64,000 bases of DNA from contig NW_005179036.1 of NCBI RefSeq assembly GCF_000350225.1, positions 106,577 to 170,576 of the forward strand. The letters are read 5' to 3'. Origin of the DNA: Chondrus crispus. Taxonomy: Eukaryota > Rhodophyta > Florideophyceae > Gigartinales > Gigartinaceae. The position numbers and the translations under genes were made by a program. The notes beneath the pieces were generated by a model, which was given only the letters and a program-made list of their open reading frames with translations, had not been told where the DNA came from and made no database searches. This document shows, piece after piece, positions 54,682-64,000 of the stretch (the first letter of the stretch is position 1; each line of letters begins with the position of its first letter).

Positions 54682-55314
54682 TTAGACTGCCGTCGCATTC
54701 CCAATGGACTGAAACCTCCTCTGCCTCTTCAACCTCCTCTCCCTCTCCTCTTTTGAAATCCCTTCCTCTCCCTCTTCCGCCGTCCCAAATTTCTCGGCGC
54801 GTCTCTTCTTCGCCTCCTCAAACTTACGCTCCTCCTCTGTCTCCCGTGTTTTCCCCTTCCCTTCAGTCTTCGCACGCTCCACAATCCCAAAGCGTTCCCT
54901 CCGCTTCCGCAGCCGCTCGTCCATCGACTCCTCGCTCGCGCGCACTAGGCTCCCCGTCGCGATCGCCTTCCCGCCTTCCTGCTCCTCCACCTTCTCGGCC
55001 GGCACCCCCTCGCTCGCGCCCCCTTCCACGATCGTCTCTTCTGGGACTGCCTGATCTACCGCCGCCGCTTGTTCTGCCGCCGCCGCCGCCTGTCCCGTTT
55101 CTTCTTCCGTCCGCGCCGCCTCGGTCTTCTGCTGCGCAACTTCCTCTGCGGCTTCCGCAGGCTTTTCCGGTGCGTTTTCTGCCGCCTCCAGCGCCTCCTT
55201 GAGGCGCTTCATGAGTGCGGGGCGCGTGCCGGATGTGTCTAAGCCGCGCGACTGCAGCTCCTTTCGGAGTTGGCCGACCTTGAGCTTGCCAATTTTCATG
55301 GGGGTAGTGGTCAT
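54682..55314 (-). CDS. SAP-domain protein, SARNP/Tho1-like
   Basis: 210 residues. SAP motif at about 10-42: LKVGQLRKELQSRGLDTSG followed by TRPALMKRLKEAL, a helix-turn-helix that binds DNA or RNA. The middle is Ala/Glu-rich and disordered. The C-terminal half is strongly charged with two repeated short motifs, RLRKRRERFGI (about 136) and KKRRAEKFGT (about 168), and a final RLKRQRRF. SARNP/CIP29 and yeast Tho1 have this layout of N-terminal SAP plus repeated R-x-x-RF-G motifs; they act in mRNP assembly and export with the TREX complex. Assignment is by architecture. Single exon. Confidence 0.83.
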   Translation of the reverse strand: MTTTPMKIGKLKVGQLRKELQSRGLDTSGTRPALMKRLKEALEAAENAPEKPAEAAEEVAQQKTEAARTEEETGQAAAAAEQAAAVDQAVPEETIVEGGASEGVPAEKVEEQEGGKAIATGSLVRASEESMDERLRKRRERFGIVERAKTEGKGKTRETEEERKFEEAKKRRAEKFGTAEEGEEGISKEERERRLKRQRRFQSIGNATAV

Positions 55315-55907
55315 GGTGACGCGGATGGGAATGAGTAACGGGATTGCTGCGCAGGAGATGCTGATGTTTCCTGTTGAGCCGGGTGTGTGTTCAACAGCGG
55401 GATGGTTGAAAAAGGGAAGTGCTTGACACGTGTGTGAGTTGGCTTATCTGGATATTGAGAGGCCCCAACAAGACCAATTATTGTTTTCCTCTCGCACTAA
55501 ATTGGTTCGCTTCTGTGCCTGTAGATATTAATCGCCATCATAGCGAACAGAAATCCTCAGAGATGTTAATCATGAACATCCCTGAGGATTTCTGGATTTC
55601 GCATCGGACTGCATGGGATGCTCCAGTGCTCTAGACATGGAAAACTGTTAAGCCTCTGTGTTGTAGAATTTTGTACAATGGCCCAAACGTGTACAACTTC
55701 CCATTCGAAAGTGCTTTCGTCGTCTTCGTCCATTTTGTTCAATCTCGGTCGTTTACACATTTCAGTCTCCACTAAAGGGTCAAGATAGATACGAACATTT
55801 TCAGTCAAGAACTACGACTAAATCCGGAAATTGCATCATTGCAAATGCCAATATTGCATCCCCTCTGAATCTCCAGAACTGTCTTTTTTCTCTAGAACAT
55901 ACGGCGC
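55315..55907. other. Intergenic region with hairpin
   Basis: About 590 bases between two minus-strand genes: promoter of the SAP gene on its left side and 3' flank of the next gene. The hairpin at 55548-55594 is the only structure seen. Confidence 0.5.
55548..55594. repeat. 20-bp inverted repeat (hairpin, 7-base loop)
   Basis: Arms 55548-55567 (CAGAAATCCTCAGAGATGTT) and 55575-55594 are reverse complements with one mismatch that would be a G-U pair in RNA. Similar in size to the hairpin at 2551-2599 but different in sequence. Confidence 0.8.
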
Positions 55908-58103
55908 TTAATCCATCATTTCTACATCTCCGTCAAAGTCCTGTGCGCTTCCAGTCCTCAGTCCGAACTGGCTAACACCGCCTTGGTCAAATATCGGAGC
56001 TGTTTCCGCAATTCCGTTGTGCCTGAGTGGTTCGATGACATTCTGGCTCGGTCCTGAATGATGGTTGTTGGTTGGGTATGAGGGGATGCTATTCAAAAAT
56101 TCTAAACCACCACTTCCCGGCATATTTGACGTTGATGCGTCCAGCTGCGCATTCATGCCCTCCTGAACGTCAGTCGCACCTTGGCCGAATAAGAATCCAG
56201 AATGCGTTGGAAGTTCCGTGTCGAAAATGCCGGATAGACCAGATGGGGGTGGAACAGCGCCATACGGGTTGAATGAGGGGTTGTTTTCAAGTTCTCCTAA
56301 CGCAGGGTTAGGAATGTTTCCTGGTTCTAAAACAGGTTCTCCGTCTGCAGCAAGTGCACCGAGGCCATTGGACTCGTCACGGAATATGCCAGCCAGGATA
56401 TCTTGATACTCTTCTTCGACACCCGTTGGAGCTTGCTCCGTAGTTCTCGCCAATTGCTCGGCAGTCTTGTCTCCGTGGAACACTCGTTCAAGGCTGTGGG
56501 GGGTCACAGCTCCTGGATTTTTATTCTGCTCGTTGTTCTCTTCTTCTCCGCTTCCTTGAGTCAGTCGCTCAGGGACATACGTGAGATCATCTGGACGGCC
56601 GAAATATCCATGGCCCTTTTTTCTCCTACCATCTTCAGTCCCCCTTACCTGAATGTCATTCTCTTGCATGAATATGTTAAAATCATTGAGCAAATCATCG
56701 TCGTCCACGAACTGAGTCCCTGTTCCTTGCTCGCCGTCCTGATCTATAGGTTCCTCCCCCGTTGGCAACATTTCTTCTGTATCGCCGGCACCCTCACCCG
56801 CACCGTCGTAGTCATTGCCTCGTGTCGGGCCAGGCTCGAGTTCCGATATCCCCTTCGTCTTCTTTCGTCCTGGTTGAGCGTTTCGGCGTCCTATCGCAAC
56901 TGTGCTGGGATCACGATACTCTTCTATTCCCTTTAAGATATCTGGAATCTCCACAACATCCAGAATGGGTAGTTCGAGTTGTGGGTGAATGGTGCTCGTG
57001 TTGTGCGCCATGAGGTTTTTCTTGTACACTTGTTCCTGGGTACAGCGGAAGACAACTAGTAGTATAAGCGAGGATTCGTATGCAAGAATCGGCATACATC
57101 TTACTGGTCCGTGCTCTTTCCATGAAAACGTAGCCTGCATATCAACTGGTCTCCTTATCCCAATCTTGGCAGATGGAAAAAACTGTCGAGCGTCTTCTTC
57201 TGTGCATTGCTGACGGGTTTCCATAAATGTTTTTCGATACGTCGAAGCAGCATTGTCTCTGGGCAAAATAAAGGAGAGCTCCCAGGGAGAAAATTGCTTC
57301 CTAGATTCCATCAACCAGAAAACGTACTCGTCAAGTCGTTTCCGCACCCGTTTCTCGGCTCGGATATTAGGGCATTCGCTGTTGATCCCAACCACTGATT
57401 CAATGACTTTCTCAACAACCAGCTCTGCATGCGTATAATGTGCGCAGTCATCCTCCGAGAAGAATAATGCCTTAGTCGTTAAAAAAATATCCGCAAATGC
57501 AGCGACTTTCACCTCAAGCAATAACTGAGAATCTTTCCACGGAGTCTTTCTCTCTGTAATTATCGAACTTCTGGGACGATGCAGAGTTTGAGGTTCTTCA
57601 TCTTCTCCAGCTTCTTGCAATGAAGCTTTCCATTCTCTCATCCTTTTTTTTCTTTTCTCGTTAAGGTTGTCAGTCTCTACCCTTTCCAGATTAAACCTCT
57701 CGCCTAGTTGGGCGAGTTCAATTCGACCCTTGTACCATTTTCCGAGAATTGACATATTTGGATCGTATCGAGCCTCATATGCTCCCTTGACGTCGTCCTC
57801 CAAATTGAGAATACTCGAATGGATACCATCGTTGCGACTGAGGAGTTCATGGATGAGCACGGGAAGACGATGGGGTGTGAAGCGCGCAGATATGACCTGC
57901 GTAAGATAATTCAGCGCTTGAGGGAAGACACTGTTCGCTTTGGCTCGTTCTATCAAATGCCAGCAGAATGACGCGCTCCCATTATTTTGGAATGGTGTGA
58001 ATTTGCTACTATAGAATTGAAACAGAGTGCGGAACGTTTCCATATCCAATTCGGTGCTTGTGGTCCTGAACTCATGAGACTCAGGTTCTTCTTCATTGTC
58101 CAT
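55908..58103 (-). CDS. Unrecognised large protein (about 730 residues or more)
   Basis: I do not recognise the family. From the first in-frame ATG (58103) it has 731 residues. The frame stays open for about 80 more codons upstream without an ATG, and that stretch reads like protein (CSWEDLIAISRR), so an upstream exon is likely. The N-terminal 380 residues are mixed helix/strand and look folded. Notable are NEKRKKRMREWKASLQEAGE, ERKTPWKDSQLLLEVKVAAF and KRLDEYVFWLMESRKQFSPW. From about residue 400 it is disordered and acidic (GDTEEMLPTGEEPIDQDGEQ, VDDDDLLNDF), with Gly/Asn/Pro-rich sequence to the end. Lys/Arg clusters (GRKKTKG, GRRKKGHG) suggest a nuclear protein. AT content is higher than in the neighbours. 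It could be a host regulator or an old domesticated element; no evidence decides. Confidence 0.7.
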   Translation of the reverse strand: MDNEEEPESHEFRTTSTELDMETFRTLFQFYSSKFTPFQNNGSASFCWHLIERAKANSVFPQALNYLTQVISARFTPHRLPVLIHELLSRNDGIHSSILNLEDDVKGAYEARYDPNMSILGKWYKGRIELAQLGERFNLERVETDNLNEKRKKRMREWKASLQEAGEDEEPQTLHRPRSSIITERKTPWKDSQLLLEVKVAAFADIFLTTKALFFSEDDCAHYTHAELVVEKVIESVVGINSECPNIRAEKRVRKRLDEYVFWLMESRKQFSPWELSFILPRDNAASTYRKTFMETRQQCTEEDARQFFPSAKIGIRRPVDMQATFSWKEHGPVRCMPILAYESSLILLVVFRCTQEQVYKKNLMAHNTSTIHPQLELPILDVVEIPDILKGIEEYRDPSTVAIGRRNAQPGRKKTKGISELEPGPTRGNDYDGAGEGAGDTEEMLPTGEEPIDQDGEQGTGTQFVDDDDLLNDFNIFMQENDIQVRGTEDGRRKKGHGYFGRPDDLTYVPERLTQGSGEEENNEQNKNPGAVTPHSLERVFHGDKTAEQLARTTEQAPTGVEEEYQDILAGIFRDESNGLGALAADGEPVLEPGNIPNPALGELENNPSFNPYGAVPPPSGLSGIFDTELPTHSGFLFGQGATDVQEGMNAQLDASTSNMPGSGGLEFLNSIPSYPTNNHHSGPSQNVIEPLRHNGIAETAPIFDQGGVSQFGLRTGSAQDFDGDVEMMD

Positions 58104-58208
58104 TGCTGACTTGATCAGTCGATTCAATCCGGCGTGTGAGAATGACTTATTACTTGCGAATTGTCTTGTATCGAGTAATGGCGTCTCCTGCAGGACCTGA
58201 AGAAGCAC

Positions 58209-59549
58209 ACTCGTTTTTCTGCGCGAAATGGCGATGAGGTCCTCCCAAGAACATATCGCAAATACCGCTTTCCCCTTTAAGGCCAGGAGTCTGTGTAAGG
58301 TTGTGAAGAGTTGCTGTTTCGTGGATGAAAAAGCAGAGCGACATGCATAGCGATGGTGGTTTCATCACAAAAGTGGGTGAGTGGATGCGTCGCATAGAAT
58401 CCAGCGTGGGTGCAATAATTTCGGCCAAATGGCTTGAGTATTGCTTCACTGTATAAAAACTCTTTTAACAGAGGTACCTATTAGAAGGATGATGAAATTT
58501 CCCTCTGGTCAACAACGCAGTGTCTCAAAATTTCGAAACGCTGGTCCGGTCGTATAGTTGCGGTGCTATGCGATGGAAATGACAAGCTCTCTAGACGGAC
58601 ATTACCAAGTGCCGGGGTTTGAATTTTAGGAAAACGTTTTAGGTTGGAGCGGTGAGAGTGTTTGAACGTCGCGGCCAGGTCTAAATACTTACACGAAATT
58701 CACGCCTCTTCAGAGGAGCGGGCGCGATTGAGCCTGAAACCTCCTGGTAGATCAGTAAAGGGATGTCGCAGCTTTGGAGGTCTGCGCATAGTTCGTTTAC
58801 GAACCGGGACGCATTGCGAGTAGTATTTTTGTACGTATTGGGAATGTTAGATATCTTGATGTAGGATAAAGAGGGGGCACACTGCGTGTCTTATAAGGTA
58901 CTCGAGCTACTACTACAACAACATTACCCTTCTTTTACGTTGCTTTCGGGATCTTCAAAGCGTGAAGGTTCTTGTATGTATCCATGCAAGATTCATGACC
59001 GAAGCAGTAAACAGCATTGCGCCGCTAGTGTTTGTCCATCAAACCTCAGTATAGAAACGTAGGCACCACCGGCTTAGCTACTAATGGTGATGATTCAGTG
59101 ATATCATATGGGAAGATATACATACGTACCATAGGATGGGATTTAGTGCAGCCCTTGGAGATATTCGCTGAGTTTTCGTTCGGCAATACACTCTGTACTG
59201 TAAAATGAGAAATTGGAAGCGGGCCCAGACAGTTGTGCCCAAAATTTGGTCACATCCTTCCTGTCATTCGAGCTCGCCCTAAACTGTAATCCGTATTTCG
59301 GTCAGACTTGGGTAACCGTCATCCGTTTCCAAAAGAGAGCTGCAGTCATTTGCCGCGCATCGGTCTTGCCACTACCAAGGGTAACACAGGGAAAAACAGG
59401 AACGTGTATTCCCGCTCTCTGCAGATTCAGTGCGCACCCTCCAGCACCGACGTCTTTCACATCTCACCTTTAACGTCCCTGGCAAAACATCTCATCTGCT
59501 GAGTATCCCCCGCCTCACCTGCATTTTCTCGCCGCAGTGCAGTCCCACA
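58209..59549. other. Intergenic/5' region of the unknown gene and the aminopeptidase
   Basis: About 1.3 kb between divergent genes. The first 130 bases may be coding for an upstream exon of the unknown gene. TATAAAA occurs at about 58452. No other gene or RNA recognised. Confidence 0.45.
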
Positions 59550-62374
59550 ATGCCTTGCACTTGCACCGCCATTGATGTCTTCCAAGAAGACCAACTCGAA
59601 AATGAGTGCCAGCTGATCTCCATGCAAGATCCCTTTACCGATTCCCACGCGACGCCTCACTACCAGCCGAGACTTCCTCTACGCCCGACGCATCTCGCCC
59701 TCGATCTCTCATTCGACATTCGCTCGCGCACCGTCAAGGGACGCGCTACGCATACTGTTACCGCGCAGTGGCCCGGGGCGAGAACGCTTTCTTTGAACGC
59801 CGAGGACTTTACTCAAGTGAAGGTTTCTTCACCGAATGACGATCACGTTACGCATACGTATAACGGACACGTCATTGATATCGTCTTCACCTTGCCGTTT
59901 TCGAAGGGGCAGGTAATAGAAATTCATGTAGACTATTGTGTGACGGATCCAATTGATGGGCTTTTGTTCTCACGGAAGGGCGATGGTCATTTCGTTGTGA
60001 GTGATCATGAGACGGAGAGGGCACGGTATTGGCTTCCGGTCGTCGACCATCCCGTCGTGCGCACCACCATCTCATTTACGCTGCGAACGCCCGCCGCGGA
60101 AGACCTTACTGCGCTCGCGAATGGCGAGCTCGTTTCAGAGGAGACCAGCGACTCTGTGAAGGTCACAACCTGGGAAATGAAGCAGATTACGCCGAGCTAC
60201 TTGCTCTGTGTGGCGATTGGCAAGTTCATTAGAGCCGATGGCGGGAAACACAGCGGCAAGAAGATTGCCTATTTCGCGCCCTCGGGAGGTCGACATGCGT
60301 ACACAGTGGGAGACCTTGCGCTGACATTCGGGCAGACGAAGGAAATGATCGAATTTATGGAGGGCAAGGTGCATTGCAAGCTGCCGTGGCCAAAGTACTA
60401 CCAGTGGGCTTGCGGCGAGGTAGGGGGGGCCATGGAGAATAGTTCATTAGTTTCTTATGATGAGTGGTATATGCTCGATGAAAGAAGCACAAACGAACGT
60501 GCTCATAGAGTTTCCTCTACTATTGTGCATGAACTGGCTCACAGGTAAGGCTCGCGATTTCTCTGGTAGCTTTTAGTTGTCCATGCTTCTGTTGAGTGTC
60601 ACTAACAGCGGTACTTGTTTTGATGGCTTTCTCTAGTTGGTTCGGAGATTTGGTGGTCTGCGCAGATTTTTGTCACAGTTTTTTGAAGGAATCGTTTGCC
60701 ACTCTCATTTCCGCAGAATGGTATCATTATAAGAATGGTAATGATGACTTCCAATACACCCTTGCGCGATATAGTGAAGTGTCGTTTGCAGAAACTTTGG
60801 AATACGTCCGACCGATTGTGAATCGAAAGTACGAAAGCTCATGGGACGTTTTCGATAGACATCTTTACACGAATGGCGCTTGGAGGCTTCATATGTTGCG
60901 GGTGAAACTTGGTGACGAAATTTTCTGGAATGCCGTCTCCTTTTACCTACACAACAGGAGTTGGCAAACGGTAGAAACTGATGACTTTCGGAAAGACCTT
61001 GAAAAATTCACTGGGGAGCAGCTTTGCTCGTATTTTGAGCAGTGGTTTTATAGCAAAGGCCACCCAGTACTCGAGGCTTCATATTCCTACGATTCGTCAA
61101 AGGGTGGACACGCAAGTGTCTCTTTGAAACAAACACAAATGGATGACAAGAAAGGCGTAGGTCTCTTTGATATTTCGGTGGAATTTGCTGTGGAGGTAAA
61201 TTCTGGAGGTTGGGAATCCCACACTATTGCACTACAGTCTGGGGCGGCGACAGGCCAGTTTATCATGAGGTTGCACAACAAACCTCTGCAAGTCGTCATT
61301 GATCCACAGAAAAAGGTACTTCACAACCTGACAAAGTTCTCCGGTTTAGGTGAGGATATGTCCCTGCGTTCCTTGACTAACGCTCCAACGTTCGCGGGGC
61401 GTCATCAAGCAGTGAAGTTACTACACGAATCTGGTTCGAAGCGTGCACGTAGCGCTCTTGCAGAAGCTCTAAAAGATGAGAAGCATTGGGGACTTCGTTG
61501 CATAATTGCAGAGAATCTCGGGAAGGCAGCTCATTTGAGTACACTACCAGCTCTGATCGACGCTGCATTTTCAGAGCCGGACGCGCGCGTTGTTCCAGCA
61601 ATATTGACTGCAGTTGGAGAATATAGGCACACGTCCGCGGAAACGGCCCTGCTGAAGTTTGTGAAAGAGGGGCATGAAATGATGCGACCATACGGGGCTA
61701 TAGGAACGGCACTTCGAGGATTGGGGAAAACAAGAAAGCTTGAGTACTTGGACCTATTCACTTCCTTCCTTGAAGACCCAGTGAAACATGGCAAGGGTTT
61801 TGAAATTCCTCAATCGGCCGCCATTGCGCTTGGACAATTAAGAGACTGGAAAGCTACAGAAGTGCTCATGCGCAATGTAGACCCGCAGAACTTCAAGTTG
61901 GCGCCGCGCGTGAGGGGTACGGTAATTCGTGCTATCGGACAAGCTGTGACTTGGGAAGGACCTGCAGCGAGGATGAAGGCGTTTGAATTTGTGGAGAAGA
62001 TCTGTCGGAACAGTGATGCGGCGAAGCCGATGCGCGATGCAGCTGGGAGTGTGCTGGCGATCCTAGCAGACGCAGGGAGTCCATCGAAGGCGCTAGAGGA
62101 CCTCGAAAAGCTCAGCAGCAATCAGGACAAATCGAAGATTCGTTCATTCCGGAGGCGCGCCAAGCGTGCAGCCAATGGCCGTGAAGGTGCAAGCAAAGCC
62201 ATGAGCACGCAATTTGAGAAGCTGCAATCCGAGCTGAAAGAACTGAAATCCAAAATGGACGATATGCAATTTAAAATGGATGCCATGAAGGTGAATAAGG
62301 AAAAGGCAAATGGCGGCGATACACCATGCAGCGATGCCGTACCAGTTAGTACTGGAGAGTCCGTGTCGCAGTAG
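59550..62374 (+). CDS. M1-family zinc aminopeptidase with HEAT-like C-terminal repeats
   Basis: Two exons, 59550-60544 and 60637-62374, giving 910 residues from the ATG at 59550. N-terminal beta domain (about 50-240), then the exopeptidase motif GGAMENSSLV (about 292-301), the zinc site HELAH at 327-331 followed by SWFGDLV and, exactly 18 residues after the second His, Glu350 in LKESFATL: the full HEXXH-x18-E set. YSEVSFAETLEYVRPIVNRK and YTNGAWRLHMLRVKLG follow as in other M1 enzymes. Residues about 580-830 form helical HEAT-like repeats. A coiled coil (FEKLQSELKELKSKMDDMQF) lies near the C terminus. It removes N-terminal residues from peptides; no signal peptide is seen, so it is probably cytosolic. 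The coiled coil is unusual for M1 enzymes. Confidence 0.93.
60545..60636 (+). other. Spliceosomal intron in the aminopeptidase gene
   Basis: 92 bases, GTAAGG at the start and TTTCTCTAG at the end. Removing it joins CACAG to TTGG and gives His-Ser-Trp-Phe-Gly, as the M1 family requires. It splits the Ser codon right after HELAH. Only intron I can prove in the window. Confidence 0.92.
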
Positions 62375-64000
62375 TAAATGTTTTGTGCAACCTTGCACGT
62401 AGCAGCATGCATCAGAGCAAAACAGACAGTGAGAACAGGTTTTCGACGCGTCTCGAGTGGGAGCATTTGAACAGTTTGAAAGAGGGCGTATTTGCTCGTG
62501 GGGTACTGTTGTTTGCGAAGGTACGATATGCACTGACACGCATGCGCCGTCACATGTTCTGCCATGATCTTTACAAGGGCCCAAACACCTGTGCCCACGT
62601 GCCAAGAAATGGCATGAGGATGTGCAAGAGCCATCTTGATTACCCTGGTTGAGTTTCAACCTAGCTGTAGAGGACAAGTTTTTTCTTACGGTCACGTGAC
62701 AATGCCTCTGTCATTGACGATCACACAGTGTATAAAAAGCGCAAGTACAGCAGTCGAACAGTTTGCACTTCTGGCCACATTAACTTCGGTAGGCTGTGCA
62801 TTGAGAATCTAAAAGGGGCCGCGGTTGTCGCGAGATGAGGGGGTTTGTCCGACATGTGCAGTGCATTACAGCAACGGCGGGTGCCATATGCTCCGGAAAG
62901 GGCCCCACTGACACATCCGCTGCACCATTTACCGGGAGACTTGGTGAAAAAACATTTGGCTCTTCAGATGAGGCATACGCCGAAGTTTTAACTGTGAAGC
63001 ATGGTTGCCCTGTCCAGTTTGTTCTCATTGAAGAGCTCTTCCTTTGTTGCGGAACCTCATAAAATCTGCCCACTTCCTCTTAAAAGACTCGGACCTTTCA
63101 TTAATGGAGCAGTCCCTGTTTGTCGAATGACTCCTCTATACACGAATGGTTCACTCATTTCTGAAAAAGGAGTTGGAAGAAGGGCATCGTCTGGCGACGA
63201 GGTTTGAGGAGACACTGTACAATGGAAGCACTTGATGTTCATGGGCAATAAGACAATGAACGGAGTGAGTGCAGGAAGAGCTCCGACTGTACGGTATATA
63301 TGACAAACCCTCTAAACGTCATTGCAACTGAAGAGATATGTGGATCTATTTGTCCCACGTACTAGCGTATATACTGTGTGCCACTGTTGTGCTTTTTGCT
63401 CATACGTAAGTCTGTCGCAAGGATGCTTCCATTTCCCCGCCTTTTGAAGAGCCATGTTCCAAGTTCATTTTCGCCAAAGCCCGGCACTGGTACTTGTACG
63501 GCGGCATGGTTACTTGGAGGGGCAAGGTCTCCGAGTCGCCAGCCTGCTGTGGCACTGCACGTTGATTATCATGGTCTCGTAGCCTGACAGTGTACTGAAT
63601 TATACGTATTTTCTGACAGACCGCACAAGACAACCTGTCCAGGACAGTAGAGAATAGCACATAAGACGACGACGCACAGCGAGCAGAGTAAAGAGGGCCA
63701 TCGGACCGGACCCCTGTAGTTCCATCATTTTCGGCAAGGCCTACCCTTGGGTACAGCCTATGTTTGTGGAATTCTGAGACCCGGGCATGAGCCGCCGAGG
63801 GGGCTTCTCTGCAGCTTCTCTGCAGCTTCTCTGCAGCTTCTCTGAGCTGCCGAGGGGGTTTCTCCGTTTTAGGCATTTCATAAAAAACGCCTTCCCACAC
63901 GCCTCCGAATGCGACGAGATTCAGCACTCGTTTCATACCTTTTTCGAGAGTTGTAAGTTGACTGCAGATCCGGCCAGGCCTCCGACAGCTAGAATGACTG
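62375..64000. other. Right-end region, no supported gene
   Basis: About 1.6 kb. TATAAAAA at 62731 is followed 100 bases later by an ATG frame of 75 codons (62835-63062) without known domain; a small gene is possible but not supported. TATATA at about 63294. A short tandem repeat is listed separately. Confidence 0.45.
63804..63843 (+). repeat. 11-base tandem repeat
   Basis: CTTCTCTGCAG repeated three times plus a partial fourth, flanked on both sides by GCCGAGGGGG (63794-63803 and about 63848). A local slippage or duplication product. Confidence 0.85.

Noticed and set aside
62835-63062. 75-codon frame downstream of a TATA box
   Set aside because: No domain, no sign of conservation, and overlapping frames on the other strand; left as an unsupported possibility.
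1-64000. tRNA or rRNA genes
   Set aside because: Scanned for tRNA-like T-arm motifs and rRNA-like stretches by eye; found none convincing. A covariance search would be needed to exclude them.

Overview
The window looks like nuclear DNA of a red alga, most like a florideophyte such as Chondrus crispus; the species call is an inference. Host genes are compact and almost intronless (one 92-base intron seen), the GC content is mixed, and LTR retrotransposons dominate. The best clue is a nuclear copy of mitochondrial DNA (22722-23051) holding the end of cox2, an AT-rich spacer and the start of cox3. In it TGA reads as Trp and the gene order is that of red algal mitochondria.

Layout: 1-5.4 kb is a small host island (secreted RidA-like protein, TraB-family protein, DUF4345-like membrane protein). 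At 5.99-8.82 kb lies an apparently complete piggyBac-like transposon with matching inverted ends. From about 9.1 to 43.9 kb is a nest of mobile elements. A PIF/Harbinger-type transposase gene is split by a 12.2 kb Ty3/gypsy chromovirus (element A, 9505-21664, 5-base target duplication). Next come the mitochondrial fragment and a 15 kb Ty3/gypsy chromovirus in reverse orientation (element B, 23052-38010, nearly identical 1042-base LTRs). These are followed by the 3' ends of two more related elements (C, 38011-41652, inserted into D, 41653-43069), and D in turn cuts a second Harbinger transposase relic (43070-43940). From 45.9 to 62.4 kb is a second host island: CAMK-like kinase, PRRC2/BAT2-like RGG protein, ADP/ATP translocase, ribosomal protein eL13, SAP-domain protein, an unrecognised 730-800 residue protein and an M1 aminopeptidase.

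The most notable system is a shared antisense gene in the retroelements. Elements A, B, C and D all carry, between the end of pol and the 3' LTR, an open frame on the strand opposite to gag-pol. Translations from A, B and D align clearly with each other and C aligns more distantly, so this is a conserved accessory antisense protein family and not chance antisense reading. In A that frame is open for 536 codons although the gag-pol of the same copy is decayed. I do not recognise the protein family.

Element B has intact LTR ends but mismatched flanks: cox3 sequence on the left and the inside of element C on the right. This points to recombination between two B copies, or to an assembly join, at this place. 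Two gaps of N (26006-26690 and 53256-53307) hide part of element B and the 5' end of the ADP/ATP translocase gene.
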